DNA of 64,000 nt from Maridesulfovibrio sp. (GTDB lineage Bacteria > Desulfobacterota > Desulfovibrionia > Desulfovibrionales > Desulfovibrionaceae). Position numbers and translations under genes: made by a program. Where the stretch lies: the NCBI RefSeq assembly GCF_963667685.1, contig NZ_OY763930.1, positions 2,277,501 to 2,341,500 on the forward strand, written 5' to 3'. The notes below the pieces were generated by a model. That model was not told the origin of the DNA, did no database searches, and was given only the letters and a program-made list of their open reading frames with translations. This document shows positions 8,272-16,487 of the stretch, piece by piece; within the stretch, counting starts at the first letter, position 1; every line of letters begins with the position of its first letter.

Positions 8272-8350
8272 TTTGGGATTCTTGCACTAGCTCTTAGGCG
8301 AGCGGTCTTCCGCGAGTCTTAGAGATAGCGACAGTGTAACAAACCCTTTT
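8272..8350. repeat. Left arm of 79-bp inverted repeat flanking hemL
   Basis: This arm matches the reverse complement of 9714-9792 in 77 of 79 positions (mismatches at one internal base and near the outer end). It includes the stretch TAGCTCTTAGGCGAGCGGTC. Its outer sequence belongs to the dispersed CTCCGGCGGC repeat family seen elsewhere in the window. It fills most of the ahbB-hemL gap. Confidence 0.9.
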
Positions 8351-8423
8351 GCAAATGGTTTGAGCCGCCTGAGGCGAAACCCACTAAGCGAAAGCGCGAA
8401 GCGCATCAAAAGGAATTTCAAAA

Positions 8424-9692
8424 ATGGCTTCATCATCTGAACTTTTTGGCAGGGCCCAGGAACTGCTGCCCGGCGGTGTTAACAGTCCGGTGCGGGCCTG
8501 CAAATCCGTAGGCTGCGATCCTCTGTTTATTGAAAAGGCTGAAGGTAGCCGCATGTGGTCCGTTGATGGACAGGAACTTATCGACTACGTCATGAGCTGG
8601 GGCCCCATGATGCTCGGCCATGGCTATGAAACCATCAAGGAAGCTGCTCATAAGGCTGTTGATTTGGGCGCAAGTTACGGCGCGCCTTGTCCCGGTGAAA
8701 TCGAGTTGGCCGAAGAAATTATCAAGATGGTTCCTTCCATCGAGATGGTGCGCATGGTCAACTCAGGTACGGAAGCAACCATGTCTGCTCTGCGCCTCGC
8801 ACGTGGTGTGACCGGTCGTGATAAAGTCCTGAAGTTCGAAGGCTGCTACCATGGGCATAGTGACTGCTTCCTCGCCAGCGCGGGGTCCGGTCTGGCAACT
8901 TTTTCCATTCCCGGTACTCCCGGTGTTCCCGAAGGAACCGTAAAGGATACCCTGCTTGCTCCTTACAATGATATTGATGCAGTAAAAGCCGTATTTGAAA
9001 AAGAGGGCCAGAACATAGCTGCTATCATTGTTGAACCTGTTGCCGGAAACATGGGACTGGTGCTGCCTAAAGAAGGTTTCCTTAAAGGATTGCGCGCACT
9101 CTGCGACGAGTACGGCGCACTGCTGATTTTTGACGAAGTTATCACCGGATTCCGCGTCACCTCTGGCGGCGTAGGCCCCCGTTTCAACGTCACCCCGGAC
9201 CTGACCACCCTCGGCAAGATCATCGGCGGCGGTTTCCCTGTCGGCTGTTATGGTGGTAAAAAAGAATATATGAGCCGCATCGCACCTTGTGGCGATGTTT
9301 ATCAGGCCGGAACCCTTTCCGGGAACCCGGTCGCCATGGCTGCCGGAGTCGCTACTTTGCGCGCTCTGCAGCAGCAGGATTACGATGCTCTTGAAGCCCG
9401 TACGCTCAAGCTTGCACAGGATATGAAAGCAGCTCTTGAGGCCAACGGTTTCAAGATTACCCTGAATCATGTTGCGTCTATCTTCACATTGTTCTTTACT
9501 GATCAGGATGTAACTGATTTTGAATCCGCTAAAACAGGTGATGCTGAACTTTACTCCAAGTTTTACCGCCACATGCGCGAGCATGGCATAAACCTCGCGC
9601 CTTCCAGCTTCGAGTGTACTTTCACTTCTTTCGCGCATAGCGAAGAAGATTACGAAACCACTCTGGAAGCAGTTAAAAGCTTTAAAGGCTAA
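8424..9692 (+). CDS. hemL: Glutamate-1-semialdehyde 2,1-aminomutase
   Basis: A 422-residue PLP enzyme that converts glutamate-1-semialdehyde to 5-aminolevulinate, the first tetrapyrrole precursor on the C5 route. The N-terminus [12 protein letters not shown], the segment [18 protein letters not shown] and the PLP-lysine region [16 protein letters not shown] are all typical. The length equals the usual size of HemL. AAGGAA lies 9 nt before the ATG. It is the second gene after the siroheme decarboxylase gene, in the same direction, but the 227-nt gap is filled with a repeat. A matching inverted copy lies just downstream. Confidence 0.97.
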   Translation: MASSSELFGRAQELLPGGVNSPVRACKSVGCDPLFIEKAEGSRMWSVDGQELIDYVMSWGPMMLGHGYETIKEAAHKAVDLGASYGAPCPGEIELAEEIIKMVPSIEMVRMVNSGTEATMSALRLARGVTGRDKVLKFEGCYHGHSDCFLASAGSGLATFSIPGTPGVPEGTVKDTLLAPYNDIDAVKAVFEKEGQNIAAIIVEPVAGNMGLVLPKEGFLKGLRALCDEYGALLIFDEVITGFRVTSGGVGPRFNVTPDLTTLGKIIGGGFPVGCYGGKKEYMSRIAPCGDVYQAGTLSGNPVAMAAGVATLRALQQQDYDALEARTLKLAQDMKAALEANGFKITLNHVASIFTLFFTDQDVTDFESAKTGDAELYSKFYRHMREHGINLAPSSFECTFTSFAHSEEDYETTLEAVKSFKG

Positions 9693-9713
9693 GAAGTCTC
9701 CGGCGGCCCTTCG

Positions 9714-9792
9714 AAAAGGATTTGTTACACTGTCGCTATCTCTAAGATTCGCGGAAGACCGCTCGCCTAAGAGCTAGTGCAAGAATCCCAAA
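9714..9792. repeat. Right arm of 79-bp inverted repeat flanking hemL
   Basis: Reverse complement of 8272-8350 with two differences. It is preceded by CTCCGGCGGC at 9698-9707 and ends in AGAATCCCAAAC, the two ends shared with the repeat at 37218-37280; relative to that copy it carries an extra insert of about 55 bp between the ends. Confidence 0.9.
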
Positions 9793-9815
9793 CTTTTTAG
9801 TAGAGATTCGCCGCT

Positions 9816-9845
9816 TTGGTTTATAAAACCGTCTTTGTTTATAAT
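9816..9845 (+). promoter_or_regulatory. Sigma-70-type promoter for cbiGH
   Basis: TTGGTT at 9816-9821 and a perfect TATAAT at 9840-9845 with 18-nt spacing. The start point would fall near 9852, directly at the base of the hairpin described next, so the transcript would begin with that hairpin. Confidence 0.45.
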
Positions 9846-9852
9846 CATTAAA

Positions 9853-9880
9853 CGGGGGGAGGAAACTCCTCCCGTTTTTT
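9853..9880 (+). terminator. Short hairpin with T-run before cbiG
   Basis: Stem GGGAGGA / TCCTCCC with a 3-nt loop, then GTTTTTT. It can end the hemL transcript. Because a TATAAT box lies only 11 nt upstream, it may instead act at the 5' end of the cbiG transcript. Confidence 0.7.
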
Positions 9881-9897
9881 GTTAAACTGGATTAACC

Positions 9898-10923
9898 ATG
9901 AAAAATTGTATCGCAACATACGCCCTTACTCAGAAAGGGGCAGAGACCGCCCGCAAAATTGCAAAGTTGTTGCAAGCAGACTGTTACGCTCTTCAACGTT
10001 ACGCAACAAAATCAGATATTCCGTTTGATTCACTGAAAGATATCGTTGCCGATAAGTTTCCAAGATATGAAAGTCATGTTTTCGTGGCTGCATCCGGTAT
10101 TGTGGTGCGCTTGATCGCGCCATATCTGAAGAGTAAGGACATTGATCCGGCTGTGGTAGTTGTTGATCAGAATGGAGAGTTCGCAATCAGTCTGGTTTCA
10201 GGACATCTTGGCGGAGCCAACGAGCTTGCGCGGCTGCTGGGTGATAAAATCGGTGCCGTCCCGGTGATCACAACAGCTACCGACTGCTCCGGGGTGCCGT
10301 CAATTGATCTTATGGCGCGTGATCAGGGATTGGTCATTGGCGCAATAGGTGCAATTAAGCACATAAATTCGGCTATGTTAGATGGAGAAAAAGTTTCGGT
10401 CTACGATCCTGACGGTTATTTAAACCTAACCGGACTGAATGAATATTTTGTTGTGATTGATTCTGTTGCAAAGTTGCCGGAGTTCCGTTGCGGTATTGTG
10501 GTGGACTGGCAAGTTCATGACTTGCCGGAGCGAGTTCTGACCCTGTATCCGCGATGCCTGAGCCTTGGGGTAGGCTGTCGGCGCGGGGCATCTGCGGATG
10601 AAATTTTGAAACTTGTCCGCAGTGTTGTTGTGGAAAATGGCTTAGCGATGGATTCCATATTTAGTGTCGGCTCCATTGATGCTAAAAAAGATGAAGTCGG
10701 ATTATTGGAAGCCGCAGCCATTCTAGGTCTTGAGCCGGAATTCTTCAGCGCGGATGAACTTGATGAAATAAAAGTCGCCAATCCATCGGATATGGTGATG
10801 AAACACATGGGAGTCGCAGGTGTTTGCGAAGCCGCGGCAATTAAACTGGCCGGGGCAACGCAGATTCTGGTTCCCAAGACTAAAAGCATGCGGGTGACTG
10901 CTGCCATAGCAAGGAAAATATGA
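9898..10923 (+). CDS. cbiG: Cobalt-precorrin-5A hydrolase
   Basis: A 341-residue protein of the CbiG family, which opens the delta-lactone of cobalt-precorrin-5A and releases acetaldehyde in the anaerobic cobalamin pathway. All three parts are present: the N-terminal domain with SHVFVAASGIVVRLIAPYLK and SGHLGGANELARLL, a linker region, and the C-terminal domain beginning near LSLGVGCRRGASADEI. Its stop codon overlaps the cbiH start in an ATGA, so both are translated together. The Shine-Dalgarno site is weak. This gene marks the oxygen-independent B12 route. Confidence 0.92.
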   Translation: MKNCIATYALTQKGAETARKIAKLLQADCYALQRYATKSDIPFDSLKDIVADKFPRYESHVFVAASGIVVRLIAPYLKSKDIDPAVVVVDQNGEFAISLVSGHLGGANELARLLGDKIGAVPVITTATDCSGVPSIDLMARDQGLVIGAIGAIKHINSAMLDGEKVSVYDPDGYLNLTGLNEYFVVIDSVAKLPEFRCGIVVDWQVHDLPERVLTLYPRCLSLGVGCRRGASADEILKLVRSVVVENGLAMDSIFSVGSIDAKKDEVGLLEAAAILGLEPEFFSADELDEIKVANPSDMVMKHMGVAGVCEAAAIKLAGATQILVPKTKSMRVTAAIARKI

Positions 10924-11678
10924 ATAAAGGTTGTTTAAAAGTAATCGGACTGGGGCCTGGTGATGAATGCCTGCTGGCACCACAGGCCAGACAGGCTATC
11001 ATGGAAGCTGAGGCTGTGGTCGGCTACACAGGTTACGTAGAGCTTGTACCGCAGGAACTGCTGGAAGGAAGGGAGGTTCTCTCCACCGGTATGATGGCAG
11101 AGGTGGAGCGTTGCCGCAAAGCAGTTGAGGCAGCTCTGGAGGGGCGCAATGTTGTTGTTGTGTGCAGTGGCGATCCGGGTATTTATGCCATGGCCGGACT
11201 GGTCATGGAGCTGCTGGAAGTTGATGATCTGTTCGAGCGTGTCGATTTTGAAGTAGTCCCGGGGATTCCTGCATTTTCAGCTGCCGCAGCTTTGCTTGGT
11301 GCACCGCTTATGCATGATTTTGCTTCCGTAAGCCTGAGTGACCTGCTTACTCCGTGGGAGAAAATAGAAAAGAGACTGGAAGCTGCTGCTTCCGCTGATT
11401 TTGTGATTGCCATATACAATCCACGTTCAAAAAAAAGGGCCGGGCATCTTGGCGAAGCTGTTGAAATTTTAAAAAAATATCGTTCAGAAAATACTCCTGT
11501 GGGGATAGTGAACCGGGCCTATCGGGAAGGGCAGCGCGTGCAGGTAGTCACTCTGGATAGTCTTGATGTAGAAGACGTTGATATGCAAACTGTTATTATT
11601 GTTGGTAATTCGTCAACACGGGAAGTTGCGGGGAAAATGCTCACTCCGCGTGGTTATGCCAACAAGTATGATATCTGA
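10920..11678 (+). CDS. cbiH: Cobalt-precorrin-3 C17-methyltransferase
   Basis: A 252-residue SAM-dependent methyltransferase of the tetrapyrrole methylase family, performing C17 methylation and ring contraction in corrin synthesis. Visible motifs are the N-terminal VIGLGPGDECLLAPQA, the VVVVCSGDPGIYAMAGLV loop and the FVIAIYNPRSKKR segment. The aerobic homologue is CobJ; since the gene overlaps cbiG, the anaerobic name is preferred. It is the last gene of a two-gene unit; cytochrome c3 follows with its own promoter. Confidence 0.92.
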   Translation: MNKGCLKVIGLGPGDECLLAPQARQAIMEAEAVVGYTGYVELVPQELLEGREVLSTGMMAEVERCRKAVEAALEGRNVVVVCSGDPGIYAMAGLVMELLEVDDLFERVDFEVVPGIPAFSAAAALLGAPLMHDFASVSLSDLLTPWEKIEKRLEAAASADFVIAIYNPRSKKRAGHLGEAVEILKKYRSENTPVGIVNRAYREGQRVQVVTLDSLDVEDVDMQTVIIVGNSSTREVAGKMLTPRGYANKYDI

Positions 11679-11737
11679 TTACAGCTGGATAACTAATTGA
11701 TACCTCTAAATTTAATCACTTGATTTTTTTACCATGC

Positions 11738-11766
11738 TTGACATGGTTTTTTATCTAAATTAAATC
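11738..11766 (+). promoter_or_regulatory. Sigma-70-type promoter of the cytochrome c3 gene
   Basis: A perfect TTGACA at 11738-11743 and TAAATC at 11761-11766 with 17-nt spacing, about 50 nt upstream of the gene. The -35 box lies inside a short inverted repeat, CCATG...CATGG (11732-11746). Confidence 0.55.
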
Positions 11767-11815
11767 CACAAGAAGACTGTAATTAGGTTAACGTTATTCT
11801 AAGGAGGAACTGAGG

Positions 11816-12220
11816 ATGAAAAAGACCCTGCTTATCTGCATGGTAGCTGCTGCTCTGGTTTGTGCGTTTGCACTGCCCAGTCTGTACGCTGTAGACGCTC
11901 CCGGTGATATGGTTCTGAAAGTACCTGCTGGCGCTAAAGCGACCAAATCACCTGTGGCTTTCTCTCACAAGGGACATGCTGCTCTCGACTGTGCCAAGTG
12001 TCACCACACATGGGACGGCAAAGCTGCCATTAAGAAATGTTCTGATGAAGGTTGTCACGTTGACACCAGCAAGAAAGGTAAAAAGGAGCCCACTTCTTTT
12101 TACTCCGCTTTTCATGCTAAAAAAGACATGAGCTGTGTGGGCTGCCACAAAGCCATGAAGAAAGCTAAGAAGGCAGCTGGCCCCACCAAGTGTGGCGACT
12201 GCCATCCCAAGAAAAAATAA
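11816..12220 (+). CDS. Tetraheme cytochrome c3
   Basis: A 134-residue periplasmic electron carrier with a signal peptide of about 25 residues ending near LYAVDA. Four heme sites are seen: CAKCH at 59, the spaced CSDEGCH (CX4CH) at 75, CVGCH at 107 and CGDCH at 126, plus distal-ligand histidines at FSHKGHAAL and FYSAFHAKK and the HH pair after the first site. Classic type I c3 has CX4CH at the fourth heme too; here it is CX2CH. It would receive electrons from periplasmic hydrogenases or formate dehydrogenase and pass them to membrane complexes. AAGGAGGAA precedes the ATG, a very strong translation site, suggesting high expression. Confidence 0.93.
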   Translation: MKKTLLICMVAAALVCAFALPSLYAVDAPGDMVLKVPAGAKATKSPVAFSHKGHAALDCAKCHHTWDGKAAIKKCSDEGCHVDTSKKGKKEPTSFYSAFHAKKDMSCVGCHKAMKKAKKAAGPTKCGDCHPKKK

Positions 12221-12243
12221 TTTTTCTTGATGTGTAATTAAAA

Positions 12244-12267
12244 GGGGGCTGCCCGCCCCCTTTTTTT
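12244..12267 (+). terminator. Intrinsic terminator of cytochrome c3 gene
   Basis: Stem GGGGGC / GCCCCC with a 5-nt loop, followed by seven T. Confidence 0.9.
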
Positions 12268-12290
12268 AAATTTTTTTAAGAGGGTAGTCT

Positions 12291-14663
12291 ATGACCCCGG
12301 ATTCACCGGATAATAAAGGCGCGGAAGAGGTTCTCGACCTTAATGATGTTGCGGAAGAGGTTGATGCCAGTTTTGAGCAGGAACTCGAAGACCTTTTTTC
12401 GGAAGACCTCGATATTGAAGAGCCTGAATTGACCATGGATGATTCAGACAACATTCTGGTGCTTGATGATGTTGTTGACGAAGATGTCGATGATGATCTG
12501 CTGGTGCTTGATGACGTTGCTGAAGAGGCTTCCGGTGATGATATTCTGGAATTAAACGATATCGTTGAAGATTCCGGCGATGATGCACTTCTTCTGGATG
12601 ATATTGTTGATGAAAGTTCCGGGGAAGATGTGCTCGAGTTGGCAGATATTATTGAAGAGACCGGAGATGAAGCCCTTGTCTTGGACGATGTCGTTGAACC
12701 AGGAGCGGAAGAAGATGCTCTTGAATTGGACGATGTTATTGAAGAGTCCGATGATGGCGCTCTTGTTTTGGATGATATCGCAGCAGAAACAATTGATATT
12801 TCCGACTCTCCGGCAGAACAGGATATTTCCGAAGTCGATCCTGTCGATGATCTTGATTTTGATTTAGGTGAGGAGGAACTCCTGTCTGAAAACGGCTCGG
12901 AAGGCGGAGATTTTGATGCCGATGGTTTAGACGGCCTTATTGACGACCTTGGCGGTGCAGCTACAGTTGCCGAAGATGACAGCGGCGACCTTGATGCTCT
13001 TTTCGAAGAAGATGCCGAGGTTGAGGATCTAGACTCCCTGCTTGATGTCTCTGGAGCCGACGAAGACGATGAACTGGATCATCTTCTTGGGGAAGTCGAA
13101 GACAACGTTGATATCGGTGATCTTGGCGAAGATATTCTTGCCGATGAGGATATTGAGGGCCTGCTTGCCTCTGAACAGGAAGAGGTGCTTGAGGAAGAAG
13201 GACTCGAACCTTTGGAAGAATTCGTTTCAGAAGAAGCTGATGTTCCTGAAATAGAGGTCGCCGAACCTGAAGTTGTGGAAGCTGTTGCCGAAGAGTCTGT
13301 TGTTGTCGAAGTAGAGGCTGCTGAGTCTGAACAGGTTGATTCTCTTGAGGCAGAAGCTGTTTTAGAAGATGAAGCAGTTGTTGCCGGAGATGTTGATCTT
13401 GCCGATGACCTAGATCTGGTCGATGATATTGACCTTGGCTCTGAGGATGAAAGCCTCGATCTTGGTGAGTTGCTTGAAGATACTGAAATAGATTTTTCCG
13501 AGCTTGAAGCGGAACTCGAAAATGACGATGATGAAGTCGTTGTCAATTCAGGAGAGCAGGCTGCGATAATTGAAGAGCTTGAAGAGAAAGCTGCTTCTGC
13601 TGCCAAACGTGCTGAAGCCCTTGAAATTTCTTTAAGTGACGCAACTGAACGTATCGCTGTTCTTGAACAGGCCCTCGAAAATGCTTCGAGCCGTATTGCA
13701 CAGGTTGATGCTCTTGAAGCCAATATATCCGCGTTTGCGGAGAATATTCGTGTTCTTGAAGAAAAACTGTTGCAGGGGGGGCGGGTTGAAGATGTCGTCG
13801 CCCAGCAGTTGAGTGAAGCTCTGAGACCTGATTCCGCCGCTGTAGTTGCTATTGCTGCCGCAGCAGCGGTCGAAGTCGGTGACAAGGTCGCAGATCAGGT
13901 GGACCTTGGCATGCGCGAAGTACGTGCTGATGCTGAAGAACGCATCACCGCTATTGAGAGCAAGCTGGCAGAAAGTCCTGAGCTTGCGCAGCGTATCAGC
14001 TCCCTTGAGTCTCGCCTTGCTGAAATTCCTGACCACGATCCGCGTATTGCTGCAGTTGAGACAAAGCTCGGCGATCTTCCCGACCATGATCCGCGTATCG
14101 TGGCGCTTGAAGCCAAACTTGAAGATCTTCCCGACCATGATCCACGTATCGCGGCGCTTGAAGCCAAACTTGAAGATCTCCCTGATCATGATCCACGTAT
14201 CGCGGCGCTTGAAGCCAAACTTGAAGATCTCCCTGATCATGATCCACGTATCGCGGCGCTTGAAGCCAAACTTGAAGATCTTCCCGACCATGATCCGCGT
14301 ATCGCGGCAGTGGAAGCCAAACTTGATGAGCTTCCCAATCCTGAGCCCCGTATTGCTGAGATTGAAGAGAAAATTAATGCTCTGCCCGATGTGGAAGAAG
14401 TTATCAGTAAAGCTCTCGAAAGGGAGTTGGACCCTGATTCCCCCGCATTCTACCGTATTAAAGGTCGCTTGACCGAAGATATTGAAGATTACCTCGCTCC
14501 GCGTCTGGTAGAAAAGATTGAGAGCGTGAAGGGCGATCTTGAGGAATCATTCAAGGCCTCTGTCGAAGAGATGCTGGCAGAAAAGCTGGAAAGAGCGGTG
14601 CCATCCGAAGCAGCCCGTATCATACGAGAAGAAATAGCAGCTCTGGCAAAGGAGCTGGAATAG
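12291..14663 (+). CDS. Large acidic repeat and coiled-coil protein of unknown function
   Basis: A 790-residue protein with no signal peptide or membrane segment. Residues 10-180 hold about nine copies of a 13-16-residue acidic motif of the form LxLDDVVEE. Residues 180-420 are extremely rich in Asp and Glu. Residues 420-560 form an alpha-helical coiled coil. Residues 575-700 are tandem 17-residue repeats of the form LPDHDPRIAALEAKLED, followed by an alpha-helical C-terminus. Recurrent VLELxDVV-type motifs in acidic regions with a helical C-terminus are also seen in the polar organiser PopZ, but I cannot show homology. A scaffold, hub or metal-buffering role is possible. Bounded by terminators on both sides, so it is its own unit. 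The DNA repeats make length variation likely. Confidence 0.75.
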   Translation: MTPDSPDNKGAEEVLDLNDVAEEVDASFEQELEDLFSEDLDIEEPELTMDDSDNILVLDDVVDEDVDDDLLVLDDVAEEASGDDILELNDIVEDSGDDALLLDDIVDESSGEDVLELADIIEETGDEALVLDDVVEPGAEEDALELDDVIEESDDGALVLDDIAAETIDISDSPAEQDISEVDPVDDLDFDLGEEELLSENGSEGGDFDADGLDGLIDDLGGAATVAEDDSGDLDALFEEDAEVEDLDSLLDVSGADEDDELDHLLGEVEDNVDIGDLGEDILADEDIEGLLASEQEEVLEEEGLEPLEEFVSEEADVPEIEVAEPEVVEAVAEESVVVEVEAAESEQVDSLEAEAVLEDEAVVAGDVDLADDLDLVDDIDLGSEDESLDLGELLEDTEIDFSELEAELENDDDEVVVNSGEQAAIIEELEEKAASAAKRAEALEISLSDATERIAVLEQALENASSRIAQVDALEANISAFAENIRVLEEKLLQGGRVEDVVAQQLSEALRPDSAAVVAIAAAAAVEVGDKVADQVDLGMREVRADAEERITAIESKLAESPELAQRISSLESRLAEIPDHDPRIAAVETKLGDLPDHDPRIVALEAKLEDLPDHDPRIAALEAKLEDLPDHDPRIAALEAKLEDLPDHDPRIAALEAKLEDLPDHDPRIAAVEAKLDELPNPEPRIAEIEEKINALPDVEEVISKALERELDPDSPAFYRIKGRLTEDIEDYLAPRLVEKIESVKGDLEESFKASVEEMLAEKLERAVPSEAARIIREEIAALAKELE
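14031..14387 (+). repeat. Tandem 51-bp in-frame repeats (seven units)
   Basis: Seven contiguous 51-bp units start at 14031, 14082, 14133, 14184, 14235, 14286 and 14337. Units 3, 4 and 5 are almost identical and encode identical peptides; the outer units are more diverged, as expected for expansion from the centre. The unit length is a multiple of three, so gain or loss keeps frame. Confidence 0.92.
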
Positions 14664-14701
14664 TTATTTGTTTCCATGTGCGAGATAGTAAATTCGTAAT
14701 T

Positions 14702-14741
14702 AAAAAAGTCCGTAATATTGAACGATATTACGGACTTTTTT
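14702..14741. terminator. Bidirectional terminator
   Basis: Stem AAAAAAGTCCGTAATAT pairing with ATATTACGGACTTTTTT around a 6-nt loop, giving T-runs in both directions. It separates the acidic repeat gene from the convergent gene at 14763. Confidence 0.92.
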
Positions 14742-14762
14742 AATCTTATGTGATTAAGGAAA

Positions 14763-15509
14763 TTAAGGCATAAAAGCTCGGGCGATGCGGAATATGTCGT
14801 CATAATTAAGCTTGCCTCTGATGCCTAAGCACATTTCTGCGGCCATATCCATTTTGGTTTTTGAATATGCCAGAATCTGGTCGGACTGAATTTTGAGGTT
14901 TGATTTGAGGATTCGGTGGTCGAAACCGTCGATGACCTGTGTCAGACCGTTTGCGTAGAATGGTGTTTTGATGTGCGGAATGAGCTGTTCAAGCTGCTGT
15001 TTGCCTTCCTTACGGCTGAGAATAATATGGAATAACATTTTAACCAGTAAGCGGTCAGGCTGTAGTTTATGGTCGAATTCAAGTAGTACAGTAGGGTCTG
15101 ACTGTTTATCAAACAGACCGTCCATAAGACCGTGGGCAAGCGTGAATGCTTTTTTTTCTGAAATGACTGAAGTCGGATAATGCGCAGCCATGCGCACAAA
15201 GCTGATGCGTGGATTCTCCTGAGCAGACATAGCTAGAAGAGCGATCTGCATACTAGACAGCTTGCGCATGTATTCTTCGGCAAGTGTTACGGACTTGGCC
15301 TCTGCCAGCCGTCGTATGGTTGCCTCGTCCAGATCGGAAAATGCTGTTTCCAACAAGAACTTGATGTAAGGTTCTCGGGTATAACGTATCTCGTCTTCCA
15401 GAACTTTTCTGCTCCGCTTGACATCAATGAGTTTCTTGATGGACAGCCAATAGGCGGCAAGACCCTCGGCGGGCATTTCAAGAATATCAAAATCTTTTTG
15501 TTCTTCCAT
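14763..15509 (-). CDS. Helical cytoplasmic protein of unknown function
   Basis: A 248-residue protein, predicted mainly alpha-helical from composition, without cysteine clusters, signal peptide or membrane helix. AAGGGAA precedes the ATG. Sequence such as EDEIRYTREPYIKFLLETAF and regularly spaced leucines suggests helical repeats, perhaps HEAT-like. I do not recognise the family. It is a single-gene unit divergent from lgt and convergent with the acidic repeat gene. Confidence 0.6.
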   Translation of the reverse strand: MEEQKDFDILEMPAEGLAAYWLSIKKLIDVKRSRKVLEDEIRYTREPYIKFLLETAFSDLDEATIRRLAEAKSVTLAEEYMRKLSSMQIALLAMSAQENPRISFVRMAAHYPTSVISEKKAFTLAHGLMDGLFDKQSDPTVLLEFDHKLQPDRLLVKMLFHIILSRKEGKQQLEQLIPHIKTPFYANGLTQVIDGFDHRILKSNLKIQSDQILAYSKTKMDMAAEMCLGIRGKLNYDDIFRIARAFMP

Positions 15510-15618
15510 GGGATTCCCTTGTATTTCCTGTGCGTAGACTGTAACTGAATTTGTCCGGGAAACATAGTCCGCCCGGTGCGTTTTTTTGTGTAACGAATCT
15601 TATAAACAGGTAAAGAAT

Positions 15619-16425
15619 ATGATTGTATTGCCGGAATTTGATACTGTTGCTTTCAGGATAGGACCTCTCAAGGCCAACTGGTACGGCCTAATGTATATGA
15701 TCGGTTTTTCCATAGCGTGGACACTGGGACGCTACCGGGCATCAAAAGAGACCAATAACTGGACCGCCCGGCAGGTTGATGACCTTATCACATGGCTGGT
15801 TGTCGGCCTCGTGCTGGGGGCGCGGCTAGGCTATTGTCTTATCTATGAGCCGGGGTATTTCATGGCTCATCCTCTTGATATTGTGGCGATCTGGAAAGGC
15901 GGAATGTCTTTTCATGGCGGTGCAGCAGGGGTTGCTATAGTTGCGTGGAGATTTGCAAAAGCCACCGGCAGAACCACTCTTGATGTGGGAGATTTTCTGG
16001 TACCATTGGCTCCGCTGGGTCTGCTTTGCGGCAGGATGGGGAATTTCATCAACGGCGAACTCTGGGGCCGTGTTACTGATGTTCCATGGGGCATGGTTTT
16101 CCCAAGTCAGCGTGCCGGAGATTTGCCGCGTCATCCTTCTCAGCTTTATGAAGGAGCGCTGGAGGGATTGATGCTTTTCCTGATCCTCTGGATATGGTCA
16201 GCTAAACCCCGTCAGCGTGGGACCACTACCGGGATGTTTCTGATGGGCTACGGTTTTTTCCGCGCTTTTGTGGAATTCTTCCGCCAGCCTGACCCCCAGC
16301 TCGGGTTTATCGCCTTTGGGTGGCTGACCATGGGACAGTTGCTGTGCGTACCCATGATTCTGGCCGGATTTGCGCTATTTATGTGGGGATTAAAAAAAGG
16401 TCCCATTCCCCCGGCCGCAGGCTGA
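15619..16425 (+). CDS. lgt: Phosphatidylglycerol-prolipoprotein diacylglyceryl transferase
   Basis: A 268-residue inner-membrane enzyme that puts a diacylglyceryl group on the lipobox cysteine of prolipoproteins. Multiple membrane helices and the family sequences LGARLGYCLIYEP, SFHGGAAG and GRMGNFINGELWGR are present, the last being the Lgt signature. The ATG at 15619 is preferred because AGG lies 8 nt upstream and the protein then begins MIVLPEFD; an upstream in-frame TTG at 15586 has no good site. The window encodes at least three lipoproteins that would be its substrates. Confidence 0.95.
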   Translation: MIVLPEFDTVAFRIGPLKANWYGLMYMIGFSIAWTLGRYRASKETNNWTARQVDDLITWLVVGLVLGARLGYCLIYEPGYFMAHPLDIVAIWKGGMSFHGGAAGVAIVAWRFAKATGRTTLDVGDFLVPLAPLGLLCGRMGNFINGELWGRVTDVPWGMVFPSQRAGDLPRHPSQLYEGALEGLMLFLILWIWSAKPRQRGTTTGMFLMGYGFFRAFVEFFRQPDPQLGFIAFGWLTMGQLLCVPMILAGFALFMWGLKKGPIPPAAG

Positions 16426-16451
16426 ATTTAGAAGTATATATTAATCTTATG

Positions 16452-16487
16452 TCCCGCATTCCAGATCAGGAATGCGGGATTTTTTTG
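16452..16487 (+). terminator. Intrinsic terminator of lgt
   Basis: Stem TCCCGCATTCC / GGAATGCGGGA with a 6-nt loop, followed by seven T. Confidence 0.92.

Noticed and set aside
8763..9638. A 291-codon minus-strand frame inside hemL
   Set aside because: Shadow of hemL codon bias; no known domain and no start signal.
14031..14387. Regular 51-bp repeats as a possible CRISPR array
   Set aside because: The units are contiguous without spacers and in frame in a coding gene.
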